From NCBI RefSeq assembly GCF_014858005.1, contig NZ_JACYOT010000016.1, forward strand, positions 1-64,000: 64,000 nt of DNA. Direction: 5' to 3'. The stretch is from Propioniciclava soli (GTDB lineage Bacteria > Actinomycetota > Actinomycetes > Propionibacteriales > Propionibacteriaceae). A program made the translations under genes and the position numbers. Below the pieces are notes generated by a model. That model saw only the letters and a list, made by a program, of their open reading frames with translations, was not told the origin of the DNA and did not search any database. This document shows, one piece after another, positions 53,341-62,522 of this stretch (positions are counted from its first letter, which is position 1; the number at the start of each line of letters is the position of its first letter).

Positions 53341-54498
53341 TCAGGACACCGGGTTCCCGACGATGTTGGCGACGATGCCGCGGATGATGGTGGTGCCGTC
53401 TTCTCGGCTCAACTCGTCGTACCAGGCCTGCGTGACGGCCATGTCGACGCCGTGCGTCACGTCGGCGCGTTTCCGGGCACGCAGGACGAGTTCCGCCGTC
53501 CGCTCGTTGCGCCGGTTCTGGTAGCGGACGAGGGCGTCCTCGATGCCGAGGGTGTTCGTCTGCAGCGCCATCGCGAGCACGATGGCGTCCTCGAACGCCT
53601 GGCAACCGCCCTGCCCGATGTCGGGCGTCGTGGAGTGCCCCGCGTCGCCGAGCAGGGCCACGCGGCCCCGCGTCCAGGTCATGAACGGCTCGATGTCGTG
53701 GATCTCGACGCGGTTGGTGGACGCCGGGTCGAGCGTGCCGATGAGGTGCTGCACCGGCGGCGCCCAGCCGGCGAAGTACTCCGAGAGATCCGCCTTGTAG
53801 GCGTCCTTGTCCGGCGACAGCCCCAAGGGCAACGGCACGTCGAGGAAGAAGTAGAACCGCCCGTTCGCGATGGGCATGACGGAGGCGCGCTTGCCCTGCC
53901 CGACCCACGTCGTCCACTGATCCGCCGGCGCCAGGTCGGCCGAGATCGGCACGAGACCGTTGTAGTTCACGTAGCCGGAGTAGCGGCGCTCGGTGGGGCC
54001 GCCCAACACGTACTGCCGGACGGTCGAGTGAGCCCCGTCGGCGCCGATGAGGACGTCCCCCGTCGCGGTCGCACCGTTCTCGAAGTGGGCGGTCACGGTC
54101 TCCCCGTCATCCTCCACACCGACGAGGTTGTGGCCGAGGCGGATGTTCTCCGCGCCCACCTCGTCGAACAACATGGCCTGCAGTTCGGCCCGGGACACGG
54201 GGTAGGGCTTCTGGCCGACCTGCTCCACGAGCGGGTCGAGGCTGAACCGGCACAGGGTGTCCCCTGTCAGGCCGTCCACGTAGGCCAGGTTGTCCATGGG
54301 GCCGCCGAGAGCCTTCACCTTGTCACCCAACCCGAGGTAGTTGAGGCACTTGACCCCGTTGCTCCAGATCGAGATCGCCGCGCCGACCGGCCGGTTCTGC
54401 CGGACGCGCTCGTAGACGGTCACCTGGTGGCCGTGGGCCCGGAGGGCGAGGGCGGCGGTCAGGCCGCCCATGCCGGCGCCGATGACGAGAACCCTCAT
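53341..54498 (-). CDS. hpxO: FAD-dependent urate hydroxylase
   Basis: 385-aa class A flavin monooxygenase, the length of HpxO. It converts urate to 5-hydroxyisourate with NADH and O2, in place of uricase. [13 protein letters not shown] (7-19) binds ADP of [16 protein letters not shown] (near 153) is the DG motif; [15 protein letters not shown] (near 284) is the GD motif. The neighbours uraH, uraD, allB and allC fix its role among related monooxygenases. ATG shares one base with the permease stop (TGATG). Confidence 0.9.
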   Translation of the reverse strand: MRVLVIGAGMGGLTAALALRAHGHQVTVYERVRQNRPVGAAISIWSNGVKCLNYLGLGDKVKALGGPMDNLAYVDGLTGDTLCRFSLDPLVEQVGQKPYPVSRAELQAMLFDEVGAENIRLGHNLVGVEDDGETVTAHFENGATATGDVLIGADGAHSTVRQYVLGGPTERRYSGYVNYNGLVPISADLAPADQWTTWVGQGKRASVMPIANGRFYFFLDVPLPLGLSPDKDAYKADLSEYFAGWAPPVQHLIGTLDPASTNRVEIHDIEPFMTWTRGRVALLGDAGHSTTPDIGQGGCQAFEDAIVLAMALQTNTLGIEDALVRYQNRRNERTAELVLRARKRADVTHGVDMAVTQAWYDELSREDGTTIIRGIVANIVGNPVS

Positions 54499-55925
54499 CA
54501 GTGCTCACCCTTTCCGCTCAGCATCTCCATCTCCCCCTCCTGCACCAGCCGTGGCGGCGCCGCGGCCAGGTGGCTGGGCTCGGGTGGGCGTCCGGGCGCC
54601 CACACGTTGAACACCAGGTTCAGCACCACGGCCACGATCGCGGCGGCGGAGATGCCGGAGTCCACGACGACCATCAGGCCCTCCGGCAGGGAGTGCCAGA
54701 ACGAGGGCGACAGGTCGGGCAGCAGGCCGAACGCGATCGCGACCGCCACGATCAGCAGGTTCTGGTTGCCCTGGTAGTTGACCTTGCTGAGCGTGCGGAT
54801 GCCCGATGCCGCCACGGTGCCGAACAGCGCGATGCCGACACCGCCGAGCACGGGGCTCGGGATGACCCGGACGACCGCGGCCAGCATCGGCGACAGCCCG
54901 AGCAAGGCCAACACGACGCCGCCGGCGGCCACCGCCCAGCGGGACCTGATGCCCGACAGCGCGAGCAGCCCGACGTTCTGGGCGAACGCCGTGGCGGGGA
55001 AGGTGTTGAACACCGGCGCCACCGCCGACGACAGCATGTCGGCGCGCAGGCCGTCGGACACCCGCCGGCTGTCGACGTGGGTGCCGATCACCTCGCCGAC
55101 GGCCAGGATGTCGGCGGTCGTCTCGACCATGACCACGACCATCACGACCGTCATGGCGATGATGGCGCCGAGGGCGAACGTCGGCGTCCCGAACGCGAAC
55201 GGCTGCGGGAGGGCGAAGGGCGCGGCGCCGGCCAGGTTCCACGTCGCCTGACCGGTGAACAGCGCAATGACGGTGCCGATGAGCAGCCCGAGCAGGATCG
55301 CCATGCGGCTCGTCGCCCGGATCTTGCTCAGCACGAGCACGACGGCGAGCGTGACGAGGGCCAGCGCCAGGTTGGCCCCGGAGGCGTAGTTCGGGTTCGG
55401 CGCTCCGTTCAGCGTCGCCTGCCCGGTGACCCAGCCTGCGGCCACCGGCATCAGCGACAGGCCGATCACCGTGATGATCGAGCCTGTCACCACCGGCGGG
55501 AAGAACCGCACGACCTGGGCGAAGAACGGCACGATCGCGAGGCACACCAGCGCGGCGACCAGGGTGGCGCCGAACGCGGCCCGCATGCCCTCCGCACCGT
55601 TGCCGGCGACGACGGTCAGCAGGGTCGAGACCGAGGCGAACGAGATGCCCTGGACGAGCGGCAACTGCGAGCCGAACCACGGCACGCCGACGGTCTGCAG
55701 CACCGTCGCAAGGCCACTCACGAACAGGCTGCAGGAGACGAGCAGCGCGATCTGCGGGCCCTCCAGGCCCGCGGCCCCGCCGATGATGAGCGGCACCGCG
55801 ATGACGCCGCCGAACATGGCGAGGATGTGCTGGAGCCCGGCGCCGAGCAGGGTGGGCAGGGGAAGCTTCTCGTCCTCGGGCCGCGCCGGCGGCGCCTCGG
55901 TGACGGGATCGAGCGTGGTGGTCAT
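54498..55925 (-). CDS. Nucleobase:cation symporter-2 (urate/xanthine permease)
   Basis: 475 aa with about 14 hydrophobic segments, NCS2/NAT family. Recognisable blocks are [44 protein letters not shown] and the signature region [25 protein letters not shown]. Position between uraH and hpxO favours urate as substrate. Start ATG 55925 is preceded by GAGGAGAC. It is 51 bases from uraH, so it is part of the same operon. Confidence 0.92.
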   Translation of the reverse strand: MTTTLDPVTEAPPARPEDEKLPLPTLLGAGLQHILAMFGGVIAVPLIIGGAAGLEGPQIALLVSCSLFVSGLATVLQTVGVPWFGSQLPLVQGISFASVSTLLTVVAGNGAEGMRAAFGATLVAALVCLAIVPFFAQVVRFFPPVVTGSIITVIGLSLMPVAAGWVTGQATLNGAPNPNYASGANLALALVTLAVVLVLSKIRATSRMAILLGLLIGTVIALFTGQATWNLAGAAPFALPQPFAFGTPTFALGAIIAMTVVMVVVMVETTADILAVGEVIGTHVDSRRVSDGLRADMLSSAVAPVFNTFPATAFAQNVGLLALSGIRSRWAVAAGGVVLALLGLSPMLAAVVRVIPSPVLGGVGIALFGTVAASGIRTLSKVNYQGNQNLLIVAVAIAFGLLPDLSPSFWHSLPEGLMVVVDSGISAAAIVAVVLNLVFNVWAPGRPPEPSHLAAAPPRLVQEGEMEMLSGKGEH

Positions 55926-55976
55926 GGACGGTCTCCTCGGACGGGATGTGGGCGGGGGGATGGGGGGGCGGCGTGG

Positions 55977-56303
55977 TCAGCTGCCGCGATAGGTGGAGTA
56001 GGCGAACGGGCTGAGCAGGAGCGGCACGTGGAGGTGGTCGTCCAGCGCGCCCACGAGGAAGTCGAGGGTGACGACGGGGAAGAAGGTGGGCGTCGCGCGG
56101 GCGGCGAAATACGGCCCCACCGCGAACTCGAGCCGGTGGTGCCCCGGTGCCAGACGTTCGGGACCCAGTGCGGCGATGCGGCCGTCACCGTCGGTCACGC
56201 CGGTGGCGACCTCCGCGCCGTCTCCGGTGAGCAGGCGGACGCCCACGCCCTCGGCCGGCAGACCGGTCGCGGCGTCGAGCACGTGGGTCGTGACGAGACT
56301 CAT
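55977..56303 (-). CDS. uraH: 5-hydroxyisourate hydrolase
   Basis: 108-aa transthyretin-like enzyme that opens 5-hydroxyisourate to OHCU. The N-terminal block LVTTHVLDAATGLPAEGVGV, the arginine region HHRLEFAVGPYF and the hallmark C-terminal tetrapeptide YRGS are all present. The ATG at 56303 overlaps the uraD stop by 4 bases. Confidence 0.96.
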   Translation of the reverse strand: MSLVTTHVLDAATGLPAEGVGVRLLTGDGAEVATGVTDGDGRIAALGPERLAPGHHRLEFAVGPYFAARATPTFFPVVTLDFLVGALDDHLHVPLLLSPFAYSTYRGS

Positions 56304-56803
56304 GGGAGCATCCCCTCCAGCCGGAGCAGCGCGATCTCGCGCAACTGGTCGGTCGTCTCCCGACGCTCGGACGCCGCGTCGAGCGCCAGGCGTCGGCGCG
56401 CCTCGGCGAGGATCTCCGCCCCCGAGCGACCGGCGGCACGGATGAGAAAGACGTGACCGAACCGCTGCTCGTGGGCGACGTTCGCGGCGTGCAGGTCGGC
56501 GGCGAGCGTGTCGCCCACGCCCGCCTGCTCGCGGCGCGCCAGCGCCGAATCGGCGTCGGCGTCCGTCACGGGGGGTCGCTCCCCGATCCGGGGGTGGGTG
56601 GCCAGGGCGGCCTCCACCTCCGCCCACGTCCAGCCCCACGACAACCGCTCGGCCACGGCCCGCGCCTCGGAGGCCGACGCCGGCGCCTCGGCGAGCACCG
56701 CGTCGGCCCACCGGGGAATGCGGGCGCAGGTGAGCAGCAGCGAGCGCAGCGCGTTCGCCTGCGGGAGCGCCCTGGGCGCCGCGAGCGAATCCTGACGGGG
56801 CAT
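56300..56803 (-). CDS. uraD: OHCU decarboxylase
   Basis: 167 aa; decarboxylates 2-oxo-4-hydroxy-4-carboxy-5-ureidoimidazoline to S-allantoin. The catalytic histidine lies in ATHPRIGERP; other conserved parts are RIPRWADAVL and FGHVFLIRAAGRSGAEIL. AGGAG lies 8 bases before the ATG at 56803, which I prefer over an ATG 33 bases upstream. It is the first gene of uraD-uraH-permease-hpxO-symporter. Confidence 0.95.
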   Translation of the reverse strand: MPRQDSLAAPRALPQANALRSLLLTCARIPRWADAVLAEAPASASEARAVAERLSWGWTWAEVEAALATHPRIGERPPVTDADADSALARREQAGVGDTLAADLHAANVAHEQRFGHVFLIRAAGRSGAEILAEARRRLALDAASERRETTDQLREIALLRLEGMLP

Positions 56804-56936
56804 CGGTGAGCTCCTGACCGTGACGAAGAACGACACTCGAAACGGTAGGAAATGCGTGTTTCAGCAAACGGCGATGCCCATTACGCGGCGGTTTCAGCCA
56901 AATATATGATGCGGCCCGAACACCGGGGTGCGCAGA
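56804..56936 (-). promoter_or_regulatory. Promoter and putative operators of the uraD operon
   Basis: The 133-base gap between gntR and uraD is A/T-richer than its surroundings. On the minus strand two direct repeats, TTTGGCTGAAAC (about 56892-56903) and TTTGCTGAAAC (about 56859-56869), lie 33 bases apart (about three helical turns), then TACCGT near 56840. They are candidate binding sites for the FCD-type GntR regulator encoded next door. Confidence 0.5.
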
Positions 56937-57638
56937 TCAGCGCGTGCCGCCGGCCGAGGGCCATGCCTCGGTCAGCCAGGCGGCCATGCGCTCGACGTGC
57001 GCGGCGGCCAGTGCCTGGATCGGCTCCGGATCCCCTCCGGCGACGAACAGGGCCGTGAGCTCGGCATGGTCGGCGTGCAGCGCACGGACCCGGTCGGCCG
57101 GCAGCCGCACCATGGGCAGCGCGGGCCCGATCGCGTTGCTGGCCACCGCGATCATGTGGCACAACCGCGGCATCCCCGACGGCGCCACGAGCAACGTGTG
57201 GAACTGCCGGCTCTCGGCGTCCCAGGCCGCGACGTCACCACTCGCGAGCGCCGCGGACTGCCGCGCGAGGCTGACTCGGGCCGTCGCCCTGTCGTCCTCC
57301 CCCGCCCGCTCCAACGCCGGGCCGAGCGCCGCGGCCTCCAACGCGCGCCGCACGGTGTAGAGCTCGAGCAGGTCGGGCAGCCCCAGCCGGGCCACCCGGA
57401 ACCCGCTGCCCGGGGTGTGTTCCACCAGACCCTCGGCCTGGAGCGTCTTGAGGGCCTCGCGGACGGGGATGTGGCTCACCTCGAAGCGCTGCGCGATCTG
57501 GTCCAGGGGCACCAGGGCCCCGGGGCCCGCGCGGCCGGCCACGAGGACGCGGCGCAGCTCCGCCACGATGTCGGCCTGCCTGCGTCCCCGCGGTTCGAGC
57601 GCCGCGACCAGCGCGGAGGCCCGGCCGGGTGCCCTCAC
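56937..57638 (-). CDS. GntR-family regulator, FCD type
   Basis: 233 aa: winged helix (about 20-80; VPLDQIAQRFEVSHIPVREALKTLQAEGLVEHTPGSGFRV) and an FCD ligand domain with metal-ligand histidines (FHTLLVAPSGMPRLCHMI, ADHAELTALF, AAAHVERMAAWL). It lies between allB and uraD and probably controls the purine genes, with allantoin, allantoate or urate as likely effector (inferred). The GTG at 57638 overlaps the allB stop (GTGA). Confidence 0.88.
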   Translation of the reverse strand: MRAPGRASALVAALEPRGRRQADIVAELRRVLVAGRAGPGALVPLDQIAQRFEVSHIPVREALKTLQAEGLVEHTPGSGFRVARLGLPDLLELYTVRRALEAAALGPALERAGEDDRATARVSLARQSAALASGDVAAWDAESRQFHTLLVAPSGMPRLCHMIAVASNAIGPALPMVRLPADRVRALHADHAELTALFVAGGDPEPIQALAAAHVERMAAWLTEAWPSAGGTR

Positions 57639-59023
57639 CGGCCCCGCCGCAGGATGCGGCCGTCCGGCTCGGCGAGATCGTGACCGTCGAACACCGTCCG
57701 CCCGGCGCGCACGGTGCGCGACACGCTGCCCGAGAGCACGCGGCCGCTGTACGCGGAGAGCTTGTTGCGGTGCGCGAGCCGGCTCCCGTCGATGGCGATG
57801 GAGCGGCCCGGGCTGTACCAGATCAGGTCGGCGTCCATCCCGGCGGCGAGGTCGCCCTTGCCCGTCAACCCGGCCACCCGGGCCGGGCCGGCCGACATCC
57901 AGCGGCTCACCGTCTCGATGCCGAGGCCACGCTGCGCGGCGGCGTCCACCATGGTGGGGAACGTCACCTGCACGCTCGACACCCCACCCCAGGCCTGCGC
58001 CAGGTCTCCCCCGCCGCGGGTCTTCTCCTCCAGGGTCGAGGGCGAGTGATCGGACACCACGCAGTCAAGCACCCCGTCGACGAGCCCCGCCCACAGTTCC
58101 TCGCGGTTCCCGGGGTCGCGGATCGGGGGGCAGCACTTGAACTCCGCCGCCCCGTCCGGCACCGCCTGCGCGTCGAACACGAGGTAGTGCGGGCACGTCT
58201 CGGCCGTGAGCGGCAGCCCTTCGGCCTTGGCGGTCGCGATGGGCTCCAGCGCGCGGGCGCTGCTGACGTGCAGGATGTGGGCGCGGGTGCCGTGGCGCCG
58301 CACCGCCTCGATCACGGTGCGGACGGCCCGCACCTCGGCCTCGTCGGGCCGGCTGTCGACAAAGTCGGCGTAGTGGCGGCTCGACCACGGGGGCACCGCG
58401 CCCAGCACGTCCGGATCTTCGGCGTGCACGATCATCAGCCCGTCGAAGCCCGCGATCTCCGCCATCGCGGCGTCGAACGCGTCCGGGGCCAGGGGGGCGA
58501 ACTCGGGCACCCCGGAGTCGACCAGGAAGCACTTGAACCCGTAGACGCCGTCGTCCCACAGCGCCTCCAGCCGGCCGAGGTTGCCGGGCACCGCACCGCC
58601 CCACATGCCGACATCGGTGAAGATCTGCCCGGCCGCCACGGCGCGCTTGACCGCCAGCGCATCGGTGTCGACGGTGGGCGGGATCGAGTTGAGCGGCATG
58701 TCGACCAGGGTCGCGATGCCCCCGTACGCGGCGGCCTCGGTGGCGGACGCGAACCCCTCCCACGACGTCCGGCCGGGTTCGTTGACGTGCACGTGGGTGT
58801 CGACGCAGGCCGGCAACAGCAGCGTGCCGTCCGGTGCGTTGACGACCAGCGCGCCCGAGGCGTCGTGGCCCGCGTCCATCCGCGCGTCGCGGGCCAGGGC
58901 GGCGTCGCGCTCGTCCCCGGTGCGCACCGCCGTGATCGAACCGGACGCGGTGTCGACCTCCACATCGGCCGGCACGAGCCGGCCCCCCACGAGGGTCTGC
59001 TCGGCACGGAAGATCTTGCGCAC
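57635..59023 (-). CDS. allB: Allantoinase
   Basis: 462-aa metal-dependent amidohydrolase that opens allantoin to allantoate. His77 and His79 (DTHVHVNEPGRTSWEG), the lysine expected to be carboxylated (Lys164, YGFKCFLVDSG), His near MIVHAED, and VSDHSPSTLEEK with the catalytic Asp are all in place. It could be a dihydropyrimidinase, but allC, uraD and pucG next to it make allantoinase the best call. Starts 3 bases after allC ends. Confidence 0.93.
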   Translation of the reverse strand: MRKIFRAEQTLVGGRLVPADVEVDTASGSITAVRTGDERDAALARDARMDAGHDASGALVVNAPDGTLLLPACVDTHVHVNEPGRTSWEGFASATEAAAYGGIATLVDMPLNSIPPTVDTDALAVKRAVAAGQIFTDVGMWGGAVPGNLGRLEALWDDGVYGFKCFLVDSGVPEFAPLAPDAFDAAMAEIAGFDGLMIVHAEDPDVLGAVPPWSSRHYADFVDSRPDEAEVRAVRTVIEAVRRHGTRAHILHVSSARALEPIATAKAEGLPLTAETCPHYLVFDAQAVPDGAAEFKCCPPIRDPGNREELWAGLVDGVLDCVVSDHSPSTLEEKTRGGGDLAQAWGGVSSVQVTFPTMVDAAAQRGLGIETVSRWMSAGPARVAGLTGKGDLAAGMDADLIWYSPGRSIAIDGSRLAHRNKLSAYSGRVLSGSVSRTVRAGRTVFDGHDLAEPDGRILRRGR

Positions 59024-59026
59024 GGC

Positions 59027-60346
59027 TCAGCTCCGTTCGGTGGCGAGGACGGCCGCGGTGGCCGAGGTGAAGGCGTCCAGGGCGTCGGCGACGTCGTCCA
59101 CGGTGACCGACTCGAAAGGAGTGTGGGAGATGCCGTCGAGGCAGCGGATGAACAGCATGCCCACCTCGGTGAGGTGGGCGACCGCCATCGCGTCGTGCCC
59201 CGCCCGGCTGTACAGCTCGGGCACCTCGACCGGCGGTACCGGCCCGGACGCCCGCGCCGCGGTTCCCGCGCCGGGTGCGGGGGCCGGATCCTCGGCCCCG
59301 GCGGCCAGCTCGACGCCGGCGACCGCGTCACGGATCACGTCCTGCAGCCACGGGGCGCAGACCACCGCCGGGGCCCGGTGCTCCTCGACCCAGTGGAACT
59401 GCAGGCCCCGCTCGTCGCACACGCTCGTGATGGTGGCCAGCATCTCCTCCCAGGCGGCGTCGCGGGCCGGGTCGTCCGCCGCCCGCAGGTCGAGGCTGAA
59501 CTCGACGCGTCCCGGCACCACGTTCACTGCGCCGGGGTGGGCCTGGAGCTGGCCGACGGTGGCGATCACGTCGCGCCGCTTCGCGATGTCCTCCACCGCG
59601 ATCACGGCGAAGCTGGCGCCCACCAGTGCGTCGCGGCGCCGGTCGTAGGGCGTCCCGCCGGCGTGGCGGGCTTCGCCGGTGACGGTCAGCGCGAACCGGC
59701 GCGCGCCAGCGATGGAGGTGACGACGCCGAGCGAGCGGCCGGCGTCCTGCAGCAGCGGCCCCTGCTCGATGTGGGCCTCGAGGTAGGCCACCACGTCGCT
59801 CGGTTCGCGCGCGGCGGCGCCCACCTGGTGGGGGTCGAGGCCGAAGTCGGCGAAGGCGCGGCGCAGGGTCATGCCCGCCTCGTCGGTCTGGTCGAACCAG
59901 GCGTCGTCCCACGTGCCCGCGAAGGCCCGGCTCCCCATGAGCGCCGAGCCGAAGCGCGCACCCTCCTCGTCGCTGAAGGCCACCACCTCAAGCGCGTGGG
60001 GGCTGGTCTCCATGCGGTTGCGGAGGCGGCGGGCTACGCCGAGGGCGAGCATCACACCGAGGGGGCCGTCGTAGCGGCCGGCGTCCGGCACCGTGTCGAT
60101 GTGGGAGCCGAGGACGACCGCCGGAAGCCCCGGTTCGCGTCCTTCCAGACGGCCGCAGAGGTTGCCGGCGGCGTCCACCCAGGTGCGCAGGCCGGCCGAG
60201 CGCATCCATCGGGCGACCAGCGCGTTGGCCCACGCGTGCTCGGCGCTGAGGTGCAACCGGGTGATCGTGCCGGGCACGCTCGTGATGCCACCGAGTTCCT
60301 CACAGCGATCGAAGGCCAGGCGGGCGTCGGCGGGCACGGGGCTCAC
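59027..60346 (-). CDS. allC: Allantoate amidohydrolase
   Basis: 439-aa M20-family (hydantoinase/carbamoylase subgroup) enzyme that releases ammonia and CO2 from allantoate to give ureidoglycine. Dimetal site: GSHIDTVPDAGRYDGPLGV (His, Asp), FSDEEGARFGSALMGS (Glu-Glu), EAHIEQGPLL (His), and SRAGHDAMAV near the C-terminus. Lid-domain motif HAGGTPYDRRRDAL is typical of the group. A 20-residue Ala/Pro insert lies at about 360-385. Start GTG 60346 overlaps the aminotransferase stop. Confidence 0.92.
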   Translation of the reverse strand: MSPVPADARLAFDRCEELGGITSVPGTITRLHLSAEHAWANALVARWMRSAGLRTWVDAAGNLCGRLEGREPGLPAVVLGSHIDTVPDAGRYDGPLGVMLALGVARRLRNRMETSPHALEVVAFSDEEGARFGSALMGSRAFAGTWDDAWFDQTDEAGMTLRRAFADFGLDPHQVGAAAREPSDVVAYLEAHIEQGPLLQDAGRSLGVVTSIAGARRFALTVTGEARHAGGTPYDRRRDALVGASFAVIAVEDIAKRRDVIATVGQLQAHPGAVNVVPGRVEFSLDLRAADDPARDAAWEEMLATITSVCDERGLQFHWVEEHRAPAVVCAPWLQDVIRDAVAGVELAAGAEDPAPAPGAGTAARASGPVPPVEVPELYSRAGHDAMAVAHLTEVGMLFIRCLDGISHTPFESVTVDDVADALDAFTSATAAVLATERS

Positions 60347-61557
60347 GCGTAGACCTCCTTGGCCGCCGCGACGCCGGCGCCCGGTGTGGGCGAGGCACCG
60401 GCCTCGCGGAGCGCCTGTTCGAGGGCCGCGAGGGTGAGGAGCACCGCATCGTGGCGGGCGTTGTACCCCATGGTGCCGATGCGCCAGACCCGGCCGTGCA
60501 GCGGCCCGAACGAGGTGCCGATCTCGATGCCGTAGTCGGTCAGCAGGCCCGCGCGCACGGCGTCGCCGTTCACCCCCTCGGGGATCTCGACGGCGACGAC
60601 GTTGTGCATCTTGTGCGCCAGGTCGCCGAACGGAGTCAGGCCGAGGCCCCGCACGCCGGCGAGCATCGCCGCACCGTGCAGCGCGTGGCGATCGACGGCG
60701 GCATCGAGCCCCTCCTGCAGCAGCAGCCGGGCGCACTCGCGGGCGCCGTACAGCATCGTCGTGGCCTCGGTGTGGTGGTTGAGGCGGCGCGGCCCCCAGT
60801 AGTCGAGGATCATCCCGAGGTCGAAGTAGTTGGAGCGGATGCGCTCACCGGTGGCCACGTCCCCGGCCTCGCGGATGCCGGCCTCGACGTGACGCCGACC
60901 GTCGATCACCGCGAGCGCCGCCGGCGAGAGGCTGACCGGCGCGCTGCCCGACGGGCCGCCGAGACACTTCTGCAACCCCGCCGAGACCGCATCGAGCCGC
61001 CAGTCGTCCATCGCGAACGGGTTGCCGCCCACCGAGGCCGTGAGGTCGGCATAGAACAGGACGCCGTGTTCGGCGCAGATCCCGCCGAGATCGGCAAGAG
61101 GTTGGTTCATCGTGGTCGAGGTGTCGCCCTGCACGAGCGCCAGCAACGTGGGCCGCACCGCCACGATCGCCTGTTCGATCTGCTCGGGGGTGAAGACGGT
61201 TCCCCACGGCGTCTCGATGGTGTGGACCTCCGCGCCACATCGCTGGGCGATCTCGGCGAGCAGGTGGCCGAAGCGTCCGAACACGGGCACGAGGACGCGG
61301 TCGCCCGGGGAGAGCAGCGAGACCAGCACCGCCTCGATGCCCGCCCGCGACGTGCCGTCCACGAGCACCGTCGCGTCGTTCCGCGTCCGGAACACCTGCC
61401 GGTACAGCTCCTGGGTCTCGTTCATCGTGTCGGTCATCCACGGGTCGAACTGGCCCACCAACGCCGCCGACATCGCGCGCAGCACCCGCGGATCCGCGGT
61501 GATCGGGCCCGGACCCATGAGGAGGCGGTGCGGGGGATGGATGGGTTCTGCGGTCAC
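60343..61557 (-). CDS. (S)-ureidoglycine-glyoxylate aminotransferase (PucG-like)
   Basis: 404-aa class V aminotransferase. Lys197 (GLQKCLGGPSG) is the PLP lysine; LLMGPGP begins the fold and YADLTASVGGNPF holds the PLP aspartate. Gln36 (VGQFDPW) and the Asn in RRLNHHTEATT correspond, as I recall, to residues proposed for ureidoglycine selectivity in Bacillus PucG. Next to allC it would pass the amino group of ureidoglycine to glyoxylate, yielding oxalurate and glycine. Alanine- or serine-glyoxylate aminotransferase is the alternative. First gene of the minus arm. Confidence 0.85.
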   Translation of the reverse strand: MTAEPIHPPHRLLMGPGPITADPRVLRAMSAALVGQFDPWMTDTMNETQELYRQVFRTRNDATVLVDGTSRAGIEAVLVSLLSPGDRVLVPVFGRFGHLLAEIAQRCGAEVHTIETPWGTVFTPEQIEQAIVAVRPTLLALVQGDTSTTMNQPLADLGGICAEHGVLFYADLTASVGGNPFAMDDWRLDAVSAGLQKCLGGPSGSAPVSLSPAALAVIDGRRHVEAGIREAGDVATGERIRSNYFDLGMILDYWGPRRLNHHTEATTMLYGARECARLLLQEGLDAAVDRHALHGAAMLAGVRGLGLTPFGDLAHKMHNVVAVEIPEGVNGDAVRAGLLTDYGIEIGTSFGPLHGRVWRIGTMGYNARHDAVLLTLAALEQALREAGASPTPGAGVAAAKEVYA

Positions 61558-61678
61558 CGGGAGGTCCTTCGGGTCGGCGTGCGGGCGGGGGGACGGCCGG
61601 CTGGGTCTTCGTGCCAGCGTGGGGGGTGGCGTTCGGGACGACGGTGGACACCGGCACCGCCCGGGGGTCCGGGTGGGT

Positions 61679-61714
61679 TAGGGTGACACCATTGGTCTGA
61701 CCAACATACCAATG
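61679..61714. promoter_or_regulatory. Divergent promoter region with FadR/PdhR-like operator
   Basis: TAGGGT (61679-61684) is a plus-strand -10. Right after it comes ATTGGTCTGACCAACATACCAAT: a perfect palindrome TTGGT-CTG-ACCAA (61692-61704) and an outer inverted pair ATTGGT/ACCAAT. TGGT-N3-ACCA is the known site of FadR-subfamily GntR regulators such as PdhR. The regulator gene starts at 61773 and the catabolic genes diverge from here, so both arms could be controlled at once. Confidence 0.75.
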
Positions 61715-61772
61715 ACCCGTGTCGGCGGTCCCGCCGCCCACCAGTCGGAACACACCTCGGGAGGACACCCCC

Positions 61773-62522
61773 ATGCAGGCACCGGACGCCACGGCCGTGC
61801 TCCCCCGGCCACGCTCGATCAGCGGTGACGTCGCCGCGCGGCTCGAGCGCCACATCGCCACCGATCTGTCCCCCGGCGACCGCCTGCCGCCCGAACGGGA
61901 GCTCTGCACCACGTTCGGCATCTCGCGCGCCACGCTGCGCGAGGCGATGCACGCGCTCGAGGGGCGCGGACTGGTCGAGCGGCGTCCGGGCCGGGGCACG
62001 ACCGTGCTCGCGCCGCCGCCCGACGCGCTCGGCGTCCAGTTCGTCGCCACGCAGGGGGCGAGCGCGGCCGAGATCGCCCACGTGGTGGAGCTGCGCCGCA
62101 CCGTCGAGCCCGCCGTGGCCGAGCTCGCTGCCCGCCGCGCGACCGACCTCGACCTGGCACTGCTGGAGCAGACCCTGCTCGAGAGCCACGCCGGCCTGAC
62201 GGCGTCCGAGGCGCTGGAACTCGACATCCGCTTCCACGAGCAGCTCGCCGCCGCGACCGGCAACCCCCTGCTCGCGAGCGTGTGCGAGGCCATGAACCAC
62301 CTGGTGCACGACGTGCGCCTGCGGTCCCACGTGTCGCGCAGCGGGCGGCGCAACTCGATCGAGGGCCACCACCGGCTCTACGCGTGCGTCGCCGCCCATG
62401 ACGCCGCCGGCGCGAAGCAGGCGATGCTCACCCACCTCGGCGAGGTGGCGGACGTGCTGGCGGGGTTGGACGCGCTCCTGGCGGCCGAGGCGTCCGCCGG
62501 TGCGGGCGGGGGTGCCGCGTGA
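61773..62522 (+). CDS. GntR-family regulator, FadR/FCD type
   Basis: 249 aa: winged helix (about 12-75; GDRLPPERELCTTFGISRATLREAMHALEGRGLVERRPGRGTTV) and an FCD domain (about 95-230; ELDIRFHEQLAAATGNPLLASVCEAM; IEGHHRLYACVAAHD with histidine metal ligands). It should bind the operator at 61691-61714. The ATG at 61773 has GGGAGGACA upstream; an earlier start at 61719 is less likely. Its end overlaps the amidase gene. Confidence 0.9.
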   Translation: MQAPDATAVLPRPRSISGDVAARLERHIATDLSPGDRLPPERELCTTFGISRATLREAMHALEGRGLVERRPGRGTTVLAPPPDALGVQFVATQGASAAEIAHVVELRRTVEPAVAELAARRATDLDLALLEQTLLESHAGLTASEALELDIRFHEQLAAATGNPLLASVCEAMNHLVHDVRLRSHVSRSGRRNSIEGHHRLYACVAAHDAAGAKQAMLTHLGEVADVLAGLDALLAAEASAGAGGGAA

